Assembly (NCBI GenBank): GCA_028554795.2
Contig: CM068825.1
Coordinates: 97,147,451 to 97,211,450, forward strand
Reading direction: 5' to 3'
DNA: 64,000 nt
Source of the DNA: Sinohyriopsis cumingii
Lineage: Eukaryota; Mollusca; Bivalvia; Unionida; Unionidae
Part shown: piece after piece, positions 11,721-26,500 of the stretch
How the letters are laid out: each line of letters opens with the position of its first letter
How positions within the stretch are numbered: position 1 is the first letter of the stretch
Program-made: the position numbers and the translations under genes
Notes under the pieces: generated by a model
Told to the model about the DNA's origin: nothing
What the model saw: the letters and a program-made list of their open reading frames with translations, nothing else
Databases searched by the model: none

Positions 11721-11968
11721 GACCACAAAAGATCAAATTATACCGCAGTTTCTGTAAATGACTTTAATATAGCAAAACAGTTAAGTGAATTCTTCTCTTA
11801 TGCCATGTGTTGCATAAAAATATATTATAAGCAAAAAAAATCTTCAATTTATATGCAGGTCTTAAGTACTGAAAATAAGCACACAGAATTCTTCCCTTCA
11901 AGTTTACACTTTTATATAAATGGTGTGATATATAACTTGCCTTCATATGCGTAAGTATATCTTTATGA

Positions 11969-12212
11969 TGTTGTTGTTGATGTAGGGTTTAACGCCATTT
12001 TTCAGCACACGATAGGCTATACATGGCGGTCAGTATTAATGACGGAGGAAGAACCCGGGAAAACACCAGAAAGAACCACCGACCCACGAGAAGCTACTGG
12101 CAAGCTTTCTCACATACCCACATTAGCCGAATCCAAGACTCAAACCCACTCTGACAGAGGTGAGATGGCAGTGATCCATAACGGAGAGCGCTTTAGACCA
12201 CTCGGGGCCCCC
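11969..12212 (-). mobile_element. SINE family A, copy 1
   Basis: tRNA-like head at the right (rc of ctcggggccc), body with cgacccacgagaagctactg, and a 3' end aaaatggcgttaaacccta followed by a TTG/CAA run at the left. Its antisense gives a false 63-codon open frame. Confidence 0.85.
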
Positions 12213-12229
12213 CAAATATTTATGAATTA

Positions 12230-14417
12230 GAGTTTTATAAGAAGACCTGCCAACCCTAACAAGACCTTCTCAGTAAGGCTGCTAATTGTTTTCCAAAAGT
12301 TAGGCCAGTTTTCACTAAGGTGTAACAAAACAGCATGTACTGCTAATGTCAAGCTGGAAAAAATACATTTTAAAGCTCAGCTGTGTGATTCAAGACTGAT
12401 GCAGCGACAGTAAACATTGTATTCAAATAAAATGTTTGTAAAGTTTACTTGAGCCTTAATTACCTCTAGTCAAGTTTTACAAACTGCAGTTCCAAACCCT
12501 ATGGAGCTCAATGGCTTCTTGCTATCTCTCAATTTGACATAATCCTTAAAAATTTAAATTTCACATGGGTCATGGGAATGGCAATCATCTTACCTGCCAT
12601 GAGATATACTCCAATCAACACACATGATGTCCATTAAATGTAATTGTTGCCCAGCCTGCTTTTTTTTTGTCATGACAGTAAATTGTAGTGATCATCTATA
12701 AACAAGATATATTATAGCCATTATTTTTTACCATGGGTATAGATCCTATTTTAAAGATATTGCATAGGATCTATAGACAGGTGTTGTCAAGTTTCTAATA
12801 ATAATATCTCTTTATAAATTTGGGGTTGTTTCCCATTGGATAGGTCAGTCAGGTGGATTCGTAGTTGAATTGTTATTTACCACTGGATAGGTCAAGTCAG
12901 GTGGGTTCTTTCAACATGTGGAGTATTTGCAAAACTGTCACACAGTGAGTAGGAGCAAACTGTGTTTTTGCCCCATATGCTTGTATATAAGTAATTGGGC
13001 AATTATTTCATTCTTATTTCCTGTCTTTGTTGTAACATCAGTCTATAGATGTATTTAATGTTGTGTTTAGATATTATTTGAAAGGAAACATTTGTTTGGA
13101 TTATTTATTTAAATTGCAAAGTGCTCAATGGACTAAGATATTATTCTGGAACTACTGTGCAATTATTCAAAGAAGTTTTGGACACTGCCATTGTGATACA
13201 TATGGACTACTGGCAGACCAGTACATTCAAGGTTCTGGAATTAATTTGGAACATTTTATTCTTTTGGACCTGTGTAATATTTCGGGCGGGATTATTTGGA
13301 CTTAATTCATAATACTGTAAGTTTCTCAATTTTCATTTTATAACTTTGATAATTAAATTATTTTTCAGTTTTACAAAACTTGTTGGTTTTACTTCTTTCT
13401 GTTACTTAATTTATGACCATAAAGTCTTAACAAATGTCCCTTTTGTCTTGAAAATGTATCACTTGTTGGATGCCATTTTATAAAAAAATAAGGAACAGCT
13501 TTATCATGCAGACATTTTGTCTCGCAAAATACATGCAATTTAAAGCATCTGAGATACTCCTGTAACATTAGACTGGTTCTCTGACCAAATTCCATTTAAT
13601 CTAATTTGATACCCATATCTAAATCAATCAGAGTCAAGCCAGTATCTGGATTTTACTGCAAACAATAATAATTCCGCAATTTGTGTGTCTGTATTTTAAA
13701 TCATTTTTGTAAGATTTATGGCAAAATCTTAAGGGCTGGCATACTGTAACACAACTGTACCCCACAGACAGGCATACTGTAACACAACTGTACCCCATAC
13801 ATAATCATACTGTAATCCCAAACAACTACCCCATCAAAACTCATTAATAAACCAAGAGCAGTTGTAGCACAAAAATGGAAACATAAGTATTTTGTAACTA
13901 GGCTGTGAAACTGAGATCCAATCATATGTCTCTATGCAACAGTAAGAACTTTACTACTTTATCTGCATTTTTAATTTATGATTTTATTTTTTACTGGTAG
14001 TATCCCAAAAATATAGTGGTATTTGCCTTCCCACCCATTGCAAATTTAACTGAAATGGTCCTAAGCTCACTAGGGACTTTCTGCTTTTTTCTCCAAATTT
14101 AATTTCTTTCTTCTCTGGTGCTGAAAGTTCAACAGGCCTACCTGTCTTTTACCTTGCAGAATCAGTGATGTGTGTGCCAAGTAGCAGGAAGTGCACTACA
14201 TGTGCACTATCAAAAAGTCTGCATTAAGACCAGATAAGTTTGTTCCAACCAAATAAATGCATTCAAATATAATCGAATGTTAAACTTGTTAAGTGTCCAG
14301 AGCTCAAATTTTTTCTTTTAAAAGAAAAGTCTGAATCCAATGGTTTATTTTTTTGTAGGTCACAAAATAACAGGCAGGATATCTTTGAAAATTCTGCAAT
14401 TTATTCAGTATTCTTAC
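12230..14417. other. AT-rich non-coding sequence left of the last GCN2 exon
   Basis: Apart from the candidate frame at 13122-13315 and two adjacent 37-bp units (actgtaacacaactgtaccc) at about 13742-13800, I see no gene. The expected next GCN2 exon was searched for on the minus strand and not found. Confidence 0.5.
13122..13315 (+). CDS. Candidate plus-strand terminal exon (uncertain)
   Basis: I do not recognise this sequence. After a T-rich stretch ending in cag-like gcaaag, a frame reads LNGLRYYSGTTVQLFKEVLD then TAIVIHMDYWQTSTF, a hydrophobic helix (LIWNILFFWTCVIF) and a TAA. An ATTAAA lies about 40 bp downstream. Another plus frame is also open here, which weakens the case. Chance is likely enough that this should be treated as a pointer only. 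Confidence 0.15.
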
Positions 14418-14518
14418 TTCTTGAGAAAGTTGAAGAATGCCGGTGGAAAGGTTGTGGGAATCACTGGTATAACTTCCTCTGTTTCATATCCCTGGGCTAG
14501 TGAAAGGAGCAGCAACCC
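14418..14518 (-). CDS. EIF2AK4: GCN2 exon: pseudokinase C-lobe, helix F region; last exon found
   Basis: 101 bp after acceptor gttttag. It encodes GLLLLSLAQGYETEEVIPVI, then PTTFPPAFFNFLK, plus two bases (AA) of the next codon at donor gtaaga. GLLLLSL-QG and the P-D-P--F--FLK pattern match the family closely. The following exon should begin with one base completing Lys, then Cys and Leu. I could not find it to the left and assume it lies outside the window. Confidence 0.95.
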
Positions 14519-17500
14519 CTAAAACAAAAATCTGTATATGAAATTTACAGTTTCTATGCTAGGAAGTATCCCTCTCTACATATATGCAATATTGGATTGC
14601 AGCATGCAACATAAAAGTTGCAGTTTATGTACAAGGAGATATCCCTCTAAATGTATGCAATATTGTAACTGCAGCATGCAATATACAAAGAAGCTTTTTA
14701 AGGTATATTAATTATTATTAACACTTTGTAGAGTAAACAGAGACTCAGTCCTGGCCAAGCTAACTGATATTACCACATAAGAACTAATCACATCATGTTT
14801 TTGTCAAGTTTTTGTTTTTTATAATTTACAAGGATCAGCTAGGACACTTTTCAGGTAAGATTTCATTATGACACCTATCAATACTGTACACGAAAAAGCC
14901 TTTTTATTACAACACTTTTTTTTTTAAGTTTCAAGGCATTGTGATGACTTCTTTCAGTCTGCATGTCCATCCATGTATCTGTCTGTCAATCCATCTGTCT
15001 CCTCCTGATCTATTGGATGTAAATTCAGATATCTTGGTAGTTATACTGTGAATTCACAAATTTTCATTTATATAAATTCTTGTGGCTTACTAAAAAAAGT
15101 CATTTTTGTCCCTACTTTGATTCATGGATTGGGAATGGACCCTATTATTTTTACTGAAGAATAATTATTGGATGGGTATTGAAATTCATGGTCTGCAGCA
15201 AGTAAAACTATAAAAAAAAAACTAATACCTCATGAAAAATAGTGAATTCAATGTACCTGAATAATGCAAGTGCCTGGGTCTATTTTACTGCCATCTATTA
15301 TAAAATTTTGGTGCAAATGATTTTTTAGAAACCGTTATCACAATAAATGCCTATGTACTGAAAAACAGGTAGTTGTTCCCTTTTCAGCATGCAGTGTCAT
15401 TTAGGCATTCTGTCCTCAATCCACTTGACTTACAGACATAATTTATGGTGACAACCTCAATACAGCAACAAATCTACCTTAACAGTTATGTCAGTGTCAT
15501 ACTAGCAATTCCACTTCAAACAGCGGCAATTCTGCCTGGACAATTATGCTGTTCAGTCATATTGGCAATTCCACCTCATAGTGCATGTTGGCTATTCAGT
15601 TTTGACAATTCTGTCATCCAATAGTACTGCCAATTCTGCCTCATAGACGTCATTCAGTCATAATGACGATTCTGCTTTCCAGGGACAGTCTTTAACTTGT
15701 AGGAAATCACAGACACTTTCTGTAACTTCCTCTTTGTCTGAAGTCCCCTCAGACTGACAAGCTTGCCATCAGTCCAGTATCTGATGTCCATCCCAGTCTC
15801 AGTTATGGAAGGCATCTGTAAGCATGGCAGAGAACTTCACACTGAAGAGGGCAGGGGCCACAATCAACTTTTCTTGACTCCAAATGTTGACTAGCAATCA
15901 TTGAGATAATCTGATGATATCGCAAACATGCATGCCACCATGAAACTGACCAGCCACAAAATGAAACATCATTTCATCCACCAATCACATGGTCCCACAC
16001 AACTGAAACCTGACAAATACTGCAGTACTGTCTAGAGTCAATGCTTTTCCCAATGACCATCTGGTAATTTGTACCTTATACATTATACAGGGTTCATACA
16101 GAATTCTGAATGATAAATTCAAAGACTTTTCCAAAACTTGCAAAGACCACAAACAGAGATTTCCAAGACCTATTTTCACTAACATTTTGTATACAAGTTA
16201 TGTTGCAAGAGAAAACGATGAATGCAAAATACTAAAATATTGTTTAATGATGAAATAAATTGAACAGGTCATGAAAAGAAAGAAACCATGAAAACTCGAC
16301 TACATCCAAATCTAACAACCTTTGACAATTTTATTTGTGTTTATGGAAAGAAATTAAAATGTTTGAGTTTCTTTCAATTTTCACAGACTTTTAAAGACCT
16401 CAGGGTAATCTGCTCGATTTTCCCAAACTTTCAAGATCTTGAAAATGCTACCTCATTTTTGCCAAACTGTCAAAGACCTTCAAAGACCATATGAACCCTG
16501 TTACAAAGCATCCTCTAAACAGTGCCAGAAAGCAAGTGGTTTCAGAAAGGTTGATAAGTAAAGTCTTTAAAAATTTCTGAAGTTCAAGAAAGATGACAGT
16601 TCTTATTGAATATTTCACAATCAGTGCAAGCCCTAAAAATAGCATTGATTACACCTAACTGTGCAAACATCAAGCAGCTGAAATCACAGAAGCCTCCTCT
16701 ATATGTATTGATCTTTAATTTTACATTTGTTTCAAAAACTGAGACTAGATTTGTCCATTTACATTTGAAGATATCACAGCCATACATCTCTCTCTCTCTC
16801 TCTCCATTTTATTTACAAATTTGGTGTGCATTGCATTTATTTAAATTTAGTGTCCAATATTTATTTTGCTAATACTTATTAGGGAATGGCTGCTCATTAT
16901 TTTATAGTTTCTATTACCAATGATCAAATTATTCTATCTCCTATTTATCACAAATGTTACTTCCATGTGGAAACATCTGACAGAGCACTAGGTTCACATA
17001 TAATGTATTTTGATATTCCTTTTATTTTCTTAAAATACATTCTTGTAGGTTACTTATTTTATGTTTGGTAGCAAATTCATTGCTTTGCCACAGTTTACAG
17101 TACACAACAGTGGCTCTTCTACAGTATATGTAGAACCATGAATAAGTAAGATTATCCATCTATAGTAATGATGCCACAACCTAATTAACACACTGCTTTT
17201 GCTGCTGCATAAAAAACTCGTGGAATTAAATGTCTCAGTGCAACAAAATTGTCAGACATTAATGGAATTTTCCAATGAGGTAATATGAACAAGATCCCAG
17301 TAACATCATCCAGACTTAATAAGAAATAAGCATGACTTTTGCTTGTAATAAAATTTATTTTAAAGCTCAGAAACAGATGAAAATTGCAACGTTTTTTTGA
17401 GTGACTTTTGACATAAAAGGGCTTTCAGAGACCAGGTCTGAAGCAGATTTGAAGTGAACACCAAAAACAAGGCGCTCTCTTTTTAACAATTACATTCTTA

Positions 17501-20500
17501 ATGCAATGCATGATGATTTTTGGAATTAAGAAAACCACTTAAAGCTTCAATATATCATTATTTTTAAAGATGCAATTACTGAATCAGTTCAAGTGCATAA
17601 CTGCCATAATGTGACAATTAAGTATTTTGCCACTATGTGACAATTATGCATTTTATGTACATAAAATTATTATAATTGGTTTGGTATTTTTGCCTGCTTA
17701 TCCCTCCCCATTCAAAAATGCATAAGCTACATGTAATTTTATTTTTGCTTTCATATTATGCAGCAGTTCAGTACATAATGAGGTTGGTTGCTTTGTTGTT
17801 TTGGGTTTTACATCATTTTCCAGTGCATGATAAGCTATACATGATGGCCAGTATAACTGGTGGATGAAGAAACCAGGAAACCCCCAATATGAACCACCCA
17901 CCCACAGGAAGCTATTGGCAATCTTTCTCACATACCCATATTGGCCAAGTCAAAGACTCAAATCCACAAGGACAGAGGCAGAGGTGAGATTGCAGTGATC
18001 AATAAAGGCAAACGCTTTAGTCCACTCTGCTACCCAGGGCCCCACAAAATAAATCTGGCAGTTATGGATCCCAATTACAGTAGTCCCCCTTTTGAATGGC
18101 CCCCTGACCAGCGGCCACCCACTTCTTACAGCCAGAATTACTTGGCACCTACGAGTTTGTGTTCAAAAGTACCCCTCAAGAACAGCCACCTCTCTAACGC
18201 AAGCAGCGGCCAGCATATTAGTACAAAAACGGAAAATGTTCGCCTCATGAGCAGCCACTTTTTTTCTCAAATGATCCAGAAACAATAATTAATTCATATC
18301 ATGACGTAAGGTAAGTAATCAGATTATTTTTATCATCGATACATGTCTCCCAATGTCAAGTTTCCATTACTGAAGAAAGTGTTGACTAAAGTACATGCAA
18401 CAGTAAGATTAATATTATATCATTGTTTATAAAAGCCAACTGTTACAGGAAATGGGCTTAACAATGTTATGATAGAGTTTTGGGCTTCACACATCTGTAG
18501 AGTTCTTCTCTTTGAAAATTGCAACTGGCCGTAATTGTCAAGATCATAACAGGGTCAGCATAGGCTAAAAATAGTCTTTGTGCATTAACACACACACACA
18601 AACAGAAATTAACCTCGACCTTGAACAAAACAGAGTATCAGACAGAGACCGAAAAATCATGTGACAACACATTATCACTTCCTTTATGAAGAAGGCATTT
18701 TGTCCACTAGACAAAAGTTTTGTCTGCATAATTAAATCTCATACAGTCAGCAACATCCAAATATAATCACTACCAAACATTAACATGTCATCACGTAAAC
18801 GAGACATTATTTTAGAAGAAAGTCTGTTATTCTACTCGACGACATCAAGTGAGGGTGAGGTGGGGAGGGGGGACTTGCTGAACAATTTTATGTAGAAAAG
18901 ACTCGAATAAAATAATTTTAAGTTGAAAAGACTCAAATAAACAATGTTGTAACCCATAAGGTGGTTATTCAGCAGCAGTGGGAAAATGAAGCAAATGGAA
19001 AGAGAATTATGTATGTACCAAGATTTAAATGTAGTTTTTGAATGGTTTTGCAATGTGCATTACAACAATACCCATTTGTATATCACGCTTACGCCAAGAA
19101 TAAGAACTATTAATGTTAATTCAGTTGAAATAAGTCCTTTATAATAACAAGAAGAACCATTTAATAATTAATGTTACTTTTAAACAAAGATATTAAATGA
19201 AGATATTAAATGCTTTGAAGCATGTAGCTTTCTTACTACATACATTACATATACTTCTATAATAAAAATGTACTCCCCTTCTGGAAAGGCCCCCATCTTA
19301 TAAGGCCACTTTCCTGGTGCAGAAGGGGTGGCTGTACAAGAGGGAGGCCACTGTTAGAGCCTGAGAAACTGTGCATGAATTGACAGTTCTTGCAAGAAAT
19401 ATTCACCAAGTTTTCATACATTAGCTTATGCATGTGAATAAGACTTTAAATACACAAAATTCTTAATCTAATGCCAAGATTTTGACTTGCAAATGTTTGA
19501 TGGGTTTCAGGCTAGAAGACTAAATGCATACAAACCAGCTGATATATGTCTGCCTTTTTTCCTCCTCGTCCTATTGTGGGGGGTTTCCTTTTGGAAAATT
19601 TCACTCCAGGCTTGGACTCTTCGATGGACATATGCAAGTCAAATATGCTGAAAAAAAAGGTTAACATTAGCAGCTATATCAAGGTTATGTGATTTTTCCA
19701 AAACCTTTAACAGAGAAATGTTAGCAGTACTGACAATAATAATTCCATTATCAACAGAGAAAGGACATTTCTCAGCTATTAAAAAGAAAAGACAATAGAT
19801 AAGAATGAATGAGTTTGTCAATTTAATCACTTACAAATCCGAATCTTTGTTACTTAATACTAGAACTTCCTGTAAAATCTAAGAGAAATAAAGCTAAATT
19901 TGACGCATAAATCTGCACCCATGACTTACAAAAGATTGGCAAAAGTTAGTGATACTTGGTATCTTGGTCTCACTGCATATACAATAAAACTTGATTTCTG
20001 TGACCTCTGCTATAAGAGACCACCTGAAATGTATGACTACAGTCACCATGCATGAATCAATTTTACTATATGAATCCACTGCTATGAACAACTGCCTGTT
20101 AAGTAAGAGTAACAACTATGATTTTAAAGTTAAGTACAGCTATGAATGACCATAACATAAAACAAGATATAAACAAAACAGACCTATATTTTATCCTTTG
20201 TAACCATAACTGCTGAGCACAGTCTGAAGGCAGAGTGCAGATTTCTCTGAACTGAGATGTGTGTGTGTGATTAGGATTTTTAATGTAGCTTTAACAATTT
20301 TTCAGTCATATCACTATGATGTCTGCAGTGTGGCAGTTTAAAGTGATGTCTAGCACTCAGGCATCATGCTGCAGACATGTAGCATGATGTCCCAACCAGT
20401 CACATTATCCTGATACCATGCCAACCAGTCCCAACACTAACCTCTTAATGCTGAGCGCCTAGCAAGGCAGCTGTTAGTACCAATTTTGTAAATCTTTGCT

Positions 20501-23500
20501 ATGAATAGACTGGGGTTCAAACCCACGACCTCTCGCTTCTGAGGTGAACCCTCTAACCACTAGGCCACTGGAGCAGTAGTCTGAACTGAGATACATAAAA
20601 AAACAAAATGAGACAAAAAATCTTGTCTGGTTAATACCAATTTCATTAGACTTATATGATAAAGCTGTATGTCTCGGACTGTAAACTAACTATGTACATG
20701 TCAAACTAACACTGTAGTGCCAAAGTCATCAAAATCTCTATAAGGATTAACCATTCCATCTTTAATGACTTAGCAATCATGAATGCACATATTCAGTTCA
20801 AAAGTTCATATTGTTTAGCTTTTTTAAAAACCAACATAATGCCAATAATATTAAGAGTTCTCACCTTATTTTCACTGTAGTGTGACAGGTAATGTCTTAA
20901 ATCATTTCTCTGTGGGGTCACAATAAGTAATAACAAGAATGAATGAGGCCTTTTTCTCTTATTCTTGCTTTATTCACACGAGTATCCTAAAGATATTGTA
21001 ACGGTCTGTATTCCATGTTGCTTTATTGATACTACTGATATTAAAACCCACATGAGCCTTAAAATGACATGGTCAGAGATTTCGTCATAGACTACATGTA
21101 TGCCATAATGCTAATAGACTACATGTGTGCCATAATGCCAATAGACTACATGTGTGCCATAATGCCAATACTCTACACGTATGCCATAATGCCAATAGAC
21201 TACATGTATACCATAATGCCAATACACTACATGTGTGCCATAATGCCAATACATTACATGTGTGCCATAATGCCAATAGACTACATGTGTGCCATAATGC
21301 CAATAATCTACATGTATGCCATAATGCCAATATACTACATGTGTGCCATAATGCCAATAATCTACATGTATGCCATAATGCCAATAGACTACATGTGTGC
21401 CATAATGCCAATACTCTACATGTATGCCATAATGCCAATAGACTACATGTGTGACATAATGCCAATACTCTACATGTATGCCATAATGCCAATTGACTAC
21501 ATGTATACCATAATGCCAATAGACTATATGTGTGCCATAATGCCAATAGACTACATGTATGCCATAATGCCAATTGACTACATGTATACCATAATGCCAA
21601 CAGACTACAGGTGAACTTCAATAATAAAAATGATGTTTATGATCAATTTATTTTTTAGTGCTTATGTATCTTTTTAATATGAATGCATGTAATACTTTAA
21701 AAAAAACTATGAATAAAGAACAAAATATATGCACAGTATTTGTGTGTATTTTTCCTTCTTAAACCAAGCTTAATTTTTACCTTGAAAACTGGCCATTCTT
21801 TACTGATCTGTTAAGTGGTAAAACCCCTCTTGAGCAATCAGTTTTAGTAGGCAGAAGAGGTGGTTCCTCAAGACAGGTTTTACTGTACAATGCAAACTTT
21901 TTAAACTTACAAGTTCCTCCTGTAAATATTTAGAGCTGATGCTTACCGTTTATCAATACTGTAGTCCCCGATCCTAATCCTTCCTTTGGTATCAACATGG
22001 ACACTTGAGGCCTAAACCATACATAAAAGAATTTATGAATAGGTATAAGTCAGTAATGGCCTTTCAGTATGTCAGGATGCTATCAAAGACATCCAAGTGC
22101 AAAAATCATAAACCCAGATAATACTCTTTTTGGAAAAACAATAAGAATTCTTGTGTTTCATAAATTTATTAACAGAAAGTGGTACTAGAAAATGCTTTGA
22201 CAAATTTAATGCTTTTGATTTAATCAATCAGAGATTGATATATGTGTATGCATGGAGACTCAAATTCATCAACACATCATTACAATTACCAGATTTTTAA
22301 ATAATATGTTAGATCTAAATTGTTTCAAATTTCATTGTGTTAGGTAATAATGAAAGGTAAAATTTATAATAGGTGTTCAAAGCATCTATTACCTTGTGGT
22401 GAGTGACAATTTCCTTTGATCAAGTGAATTTTCCAATAACTCACCTGATTAGGCAAGTGCCGATTCTTAGGCTGAACAGTACTCAATGTTTTAACAGAAG
22501 GGATGTTCTATCAAGAATATTGCTGACTTTGTTCACTTAAAGTACATACTTTCTACCTGAAATTTGCTGTCCAATATTTGCATCAAGCTCATAAAAACAC
22601 ACCTCTTCAATACCAACGTTGACCTGAGGTGAGGCAGGCTGGTCTCAGTTTGTAATTACTTACATGTGATAACAAAAGAATCATAGTTTTCCAAAAAAAA
22701 ACAACCACAATCAGTGGTAGTTAACATCAAATTTTTTTTATATTTCGATAATATCTTGTTCAAGCAGGGTTCATACTGAACTATGAATGATAAATTCAAA
22801 CACTTTTCCCGAACTTTCAAAGACCACAAACATAGATTTCCAAGACCTATTTTCGCTAACATTTTGTATACAGGTTATATGAGAAAACAACGAATGAAAA
22901 ATACTACAATAATGTTTAATGATGAAATTTAAACTGTAATTAATTTCCTAAAATTGCTTTATAATGATCTGGAAGATAGGTTAACATTCATTGTTATTTC
23001 AGAAATGTGTAACTTATGCATCAGACTGAATACAAAATAAATTCTTCTCTTAACAGATATCAGCACTGCTTTAAATGCATTATTATAGTTGTGTTTTTTT
23101 CTCTTCAATCATTTTGGAAAGAGAAGCCACCGCTGTCATCTTTTCCTCTGCTTATCTCCTAAGAGCATTTGACTCTGTGACAAGCACAATGAGTCCTTTT
23201 AACTCTGCTTCTTCTGCCTTCTGAACAGAGGAAGCCTGTAGGCTGGCAATGTCTGCTTCAAGATGCAGCTTTTTGGCTTTAAGTTCTGCCACTCCATCCA
23301 TGGCTAACTCCCTGTTTCTTTCCTTTCTGATTTTCTCCTCATGCTCCTCCTCTGCTTTCTTCTTATCCAGATAGGCATGGTACTTATGTCTTTCAGAGGA
23401 GGCGTATGTAATCATTTCATTGCTAATGATAATTTCCAAAGGTCCACCTGCTTTTCTCATTGTGTCAATGATTAGCCTTTGAGCTCTGAACCTTTCTCTG

Positions 23501-26500
23501 CTTAAGTTCTCAACAGATACCTTCTCCCATCAAAGCCAAGTTGATCGTCTTCTTACACAATGTACAAAAGGCATTTTGTTTACATGCTTTCATCATTTTT
23601 CAGCCATTCCTTGTATTTCTCTTGTTCAAGCCAGATACCGTTGAAGGAGCAATGACCTCGCCTTTTTAAACATGAGGTGAAACACAACTGAAGATCAAAA
23701 TCGACTGAACAAATTTTGAATCCTCAAGCGTGTTACTTTTGTGCACTTTCTATATAGAGTGAGCACTTGTTCAATCTAACCAAAATTCAATTGGCTGAAC
23801 AGTCTTGTTTTAAAAAAATCGTGAATTAGTGTAATAAACATTTTGATTGGCCAAAGCTGATGGACTTGTCCAATCAAATTGAATGATTCATCCAAAGAAA
23901 GAAGCCAGGAAAACCGACTACATCCGAATCTAACAACCTTAGGCAATTTTATTTGTGATTAAGGGTGAAGCCAGCTTACTTTGATGAAGAGTGCATGTGT
24001 TATTAAAGTTGTTGCCAAGCCCAACTTTGGATGGCCAAACAAATGCTTGTTTGTTATTGCAGCAGCAATGAAACTGAACGGGTCATCAAAAGAAAGAAAC
24101 GAGGAAAACTCAACTATAGTTGGATTATACATAATTGTTTGTTTGTAGCCCACTACCAATTTCCACAACAAAAACATTTAATTTGATAAAAAGTGCATAG
24201 AACTAAGTCAACTGAATCACTGATTTATAATTTATAACCTGACTGTGACCAGAATGGCACTAATACTGGCATCCCCCGCACCTTTCATGCTTAATGGACT
24301 TTCCATACTAACATGGCGCTATGTTGCGTACACTATGGGCTGCTTTATTTCCCTCAGACAACATAATGGCGCAGTTCATCCTATTTGGTAACTGCCAGAT
24401 AACTCACTAAATTACCATAACATTGAGAGTTTGGAATTATATCCCTTTGCACATGAATATAGAAATTAAACGGCTTGTGAAATCCATGTGAAAGGCACAT
24501 TTGTTGTTGTCATTCTTTTCTTTCACTTGATTTGACATTGTAAATATCAGAAGCAGACAACATGTAGGTACATCTGTAGTCATGCACACACCCCTTTGCT
24601 GAAAATGGACTTGTCCAGGAACTGGAAATGGATCTCGAGCATGTCCGTTTATTATATTGAAAACTTCCGTTAAGCATGAAACGCGCAGATGATGACGATG
24701 TTATGGCTACTCTACTCAGTCATGTTAGAAATTATAAATCAATGAATTAATTGACTAAGTTCCTTGCACCTTTTATCATATTAAAGGTTTCCATTATTGA
24801 AATCAGTGTGGGGGGGTACAAACAAACGGGTTGGTATAGTCAAACTATCTGAATCTAACAACCATGGACAATTTTATTTGTGATCATGGAAAGAAATTAA
24901 AAGTTTTGAGTTTATTTCAATTTTTAAAGACTTTTAAAGACCTCATGGTAATCTCCTCGATTTTTCCAAACTTACAAAGGCCTTGAAAATGCTACCTCAT
25001 TTTTCCCAAACTCTCAAAGACCTTCAAAGATCGTATAAACCCTGTCAAGTTCATTCTTGGCAAGTAACATTTTTAGTACTTACCTAACTGGGTGAGTAGA
25101 TTTTTAAAAATTTTCAACCCCATCTTCTATCTGTCCATCTATATAACTCTTAATCTATCTACCAACCTATTGCTATCTGACAACCCTGTTTCTTTCTTTG
25201 TCTCATACTCGCTAACTCTTTCTAAACTACCACATTTTGCAAATCCACTTACTCGACTGTCACCTGAAAAATGTCTGCTCCTTTGTGGACCTTTGAGCAG
25301 TCATTATACACCAGTTTGTCTATATATGTATAAATGGATGAGGGGTATGGATAACAGCAAAAGTGTGAGTGTGTGTTGGGGAGTAATAATGCTGCTTGAG
25401 TGAATAAATTTTATCCAGTGTTCTAAATCTTTGTACCATGAAAAAATAATGTAAACAAAAATGTATTCTTTGTTTTCCCAGTTACCTGCAGGTTTTTGTG
25501 TACCACTCCATTGTTATGTAGGTACTCCAACCCCAGCAAAATCTCTTCTGTGTATGACCGCAGCACATCTATCAGGATGGGTTTCTTCTTTTTCACATAA
25601 ATGCCTAAACAGTGGCCTCCAGGGTTCTCCATTAATAACTGCGATAAAAAGAGTCAAAATTACAAATTGGTGTATAACACACAGAACAGAAAAAATAATT
25701 CTCTTCAGCATCAACCTACCATATATACTCGTATATAATCCGAATTAGGAAACAATAAAAGTCTGGAAGAAGAAGGGTCAGCTTATCTGCAGGCCAAGCT
25801 TGAAAATTTTAAAGTTATTTTTTGTCCACTACTGGTTTACATTGTTATTGTAAATTGCTGATGACAAGATCACATGCCTAAGGATGAGGCATATAAAGTC
25901 AAACAAGTATTTTTTCTAACTTTACAGGTAGTATAATGAATGAAAAACAGCAGGCATTACTGTAATTGACTACTATTTGATACATGTCCATCCACCAGAA
26001 AATGCAACCATACTTCTATTAGAGCCGTGATGTGTATTTTCCAAAAGAACCACCATATTAGTAATCTCTCAGTCAAGTGTTTAAACCTCAGCTCATCAGT
26101 GATCATTAAAACCTAAAGTACATTGCAATTGCATATTAGCTTTATTTCTGTGTTAATATGATATGAAAAAAAAACAAATAAAAAGATTTAGGAATTATTA
26201 CTTGGATGGTATTTATGACAGAAACATTTTGGTATCGAAAATAGAAATACATCATTATAAGTTTTAAAGCAACCAGACTGAAAGGCTCCATAGGGGTTTG
26301 TGCTGGAAGGAAAAATTACACAGTAAACTATAAATAGGACACTACCACTATCTAAAGTTATCTAAGTTTATTCTTTCTAGAAATTTAAGGCAATAGTTCA
26401 AATGAATAGTGGTGGAAATAAAAGAAAGCATTTTGCTTATGATGCTAATGCAAACTTAAAGTTACTTAATATACTGAAACAAATAACAACTGTACTGCAG

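Noticed and set aside
12039-12230. Open plus frame containing EEPGKTPERTTDPREATGKL
   Set aside because: Antisense of SINE family A; the same false peptide appears at 34197-34508 and 45010-45255.
16448-16872. Several overlapping open frames of 65-88 codons
   Set aside because: Partly inside the CAGGGTTCATA element and its flank, low complexity, no conserved motifs.
21069-21621. Two long open frames on opposite strands (181 and 178 codons) with a 9-residue repeat
   Set aside because: They are produced by the 27-bp minisatellite; unit length is divisible by three and both strands are open. No splice or start context supports a gene.
18073-21892. One 3.8-kb transposon with ends at 18073 and 21892
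   Set aside because: A true GCN2 exon (19536-19647) lies between the two fragments, so they cannot bound one simple insertion.
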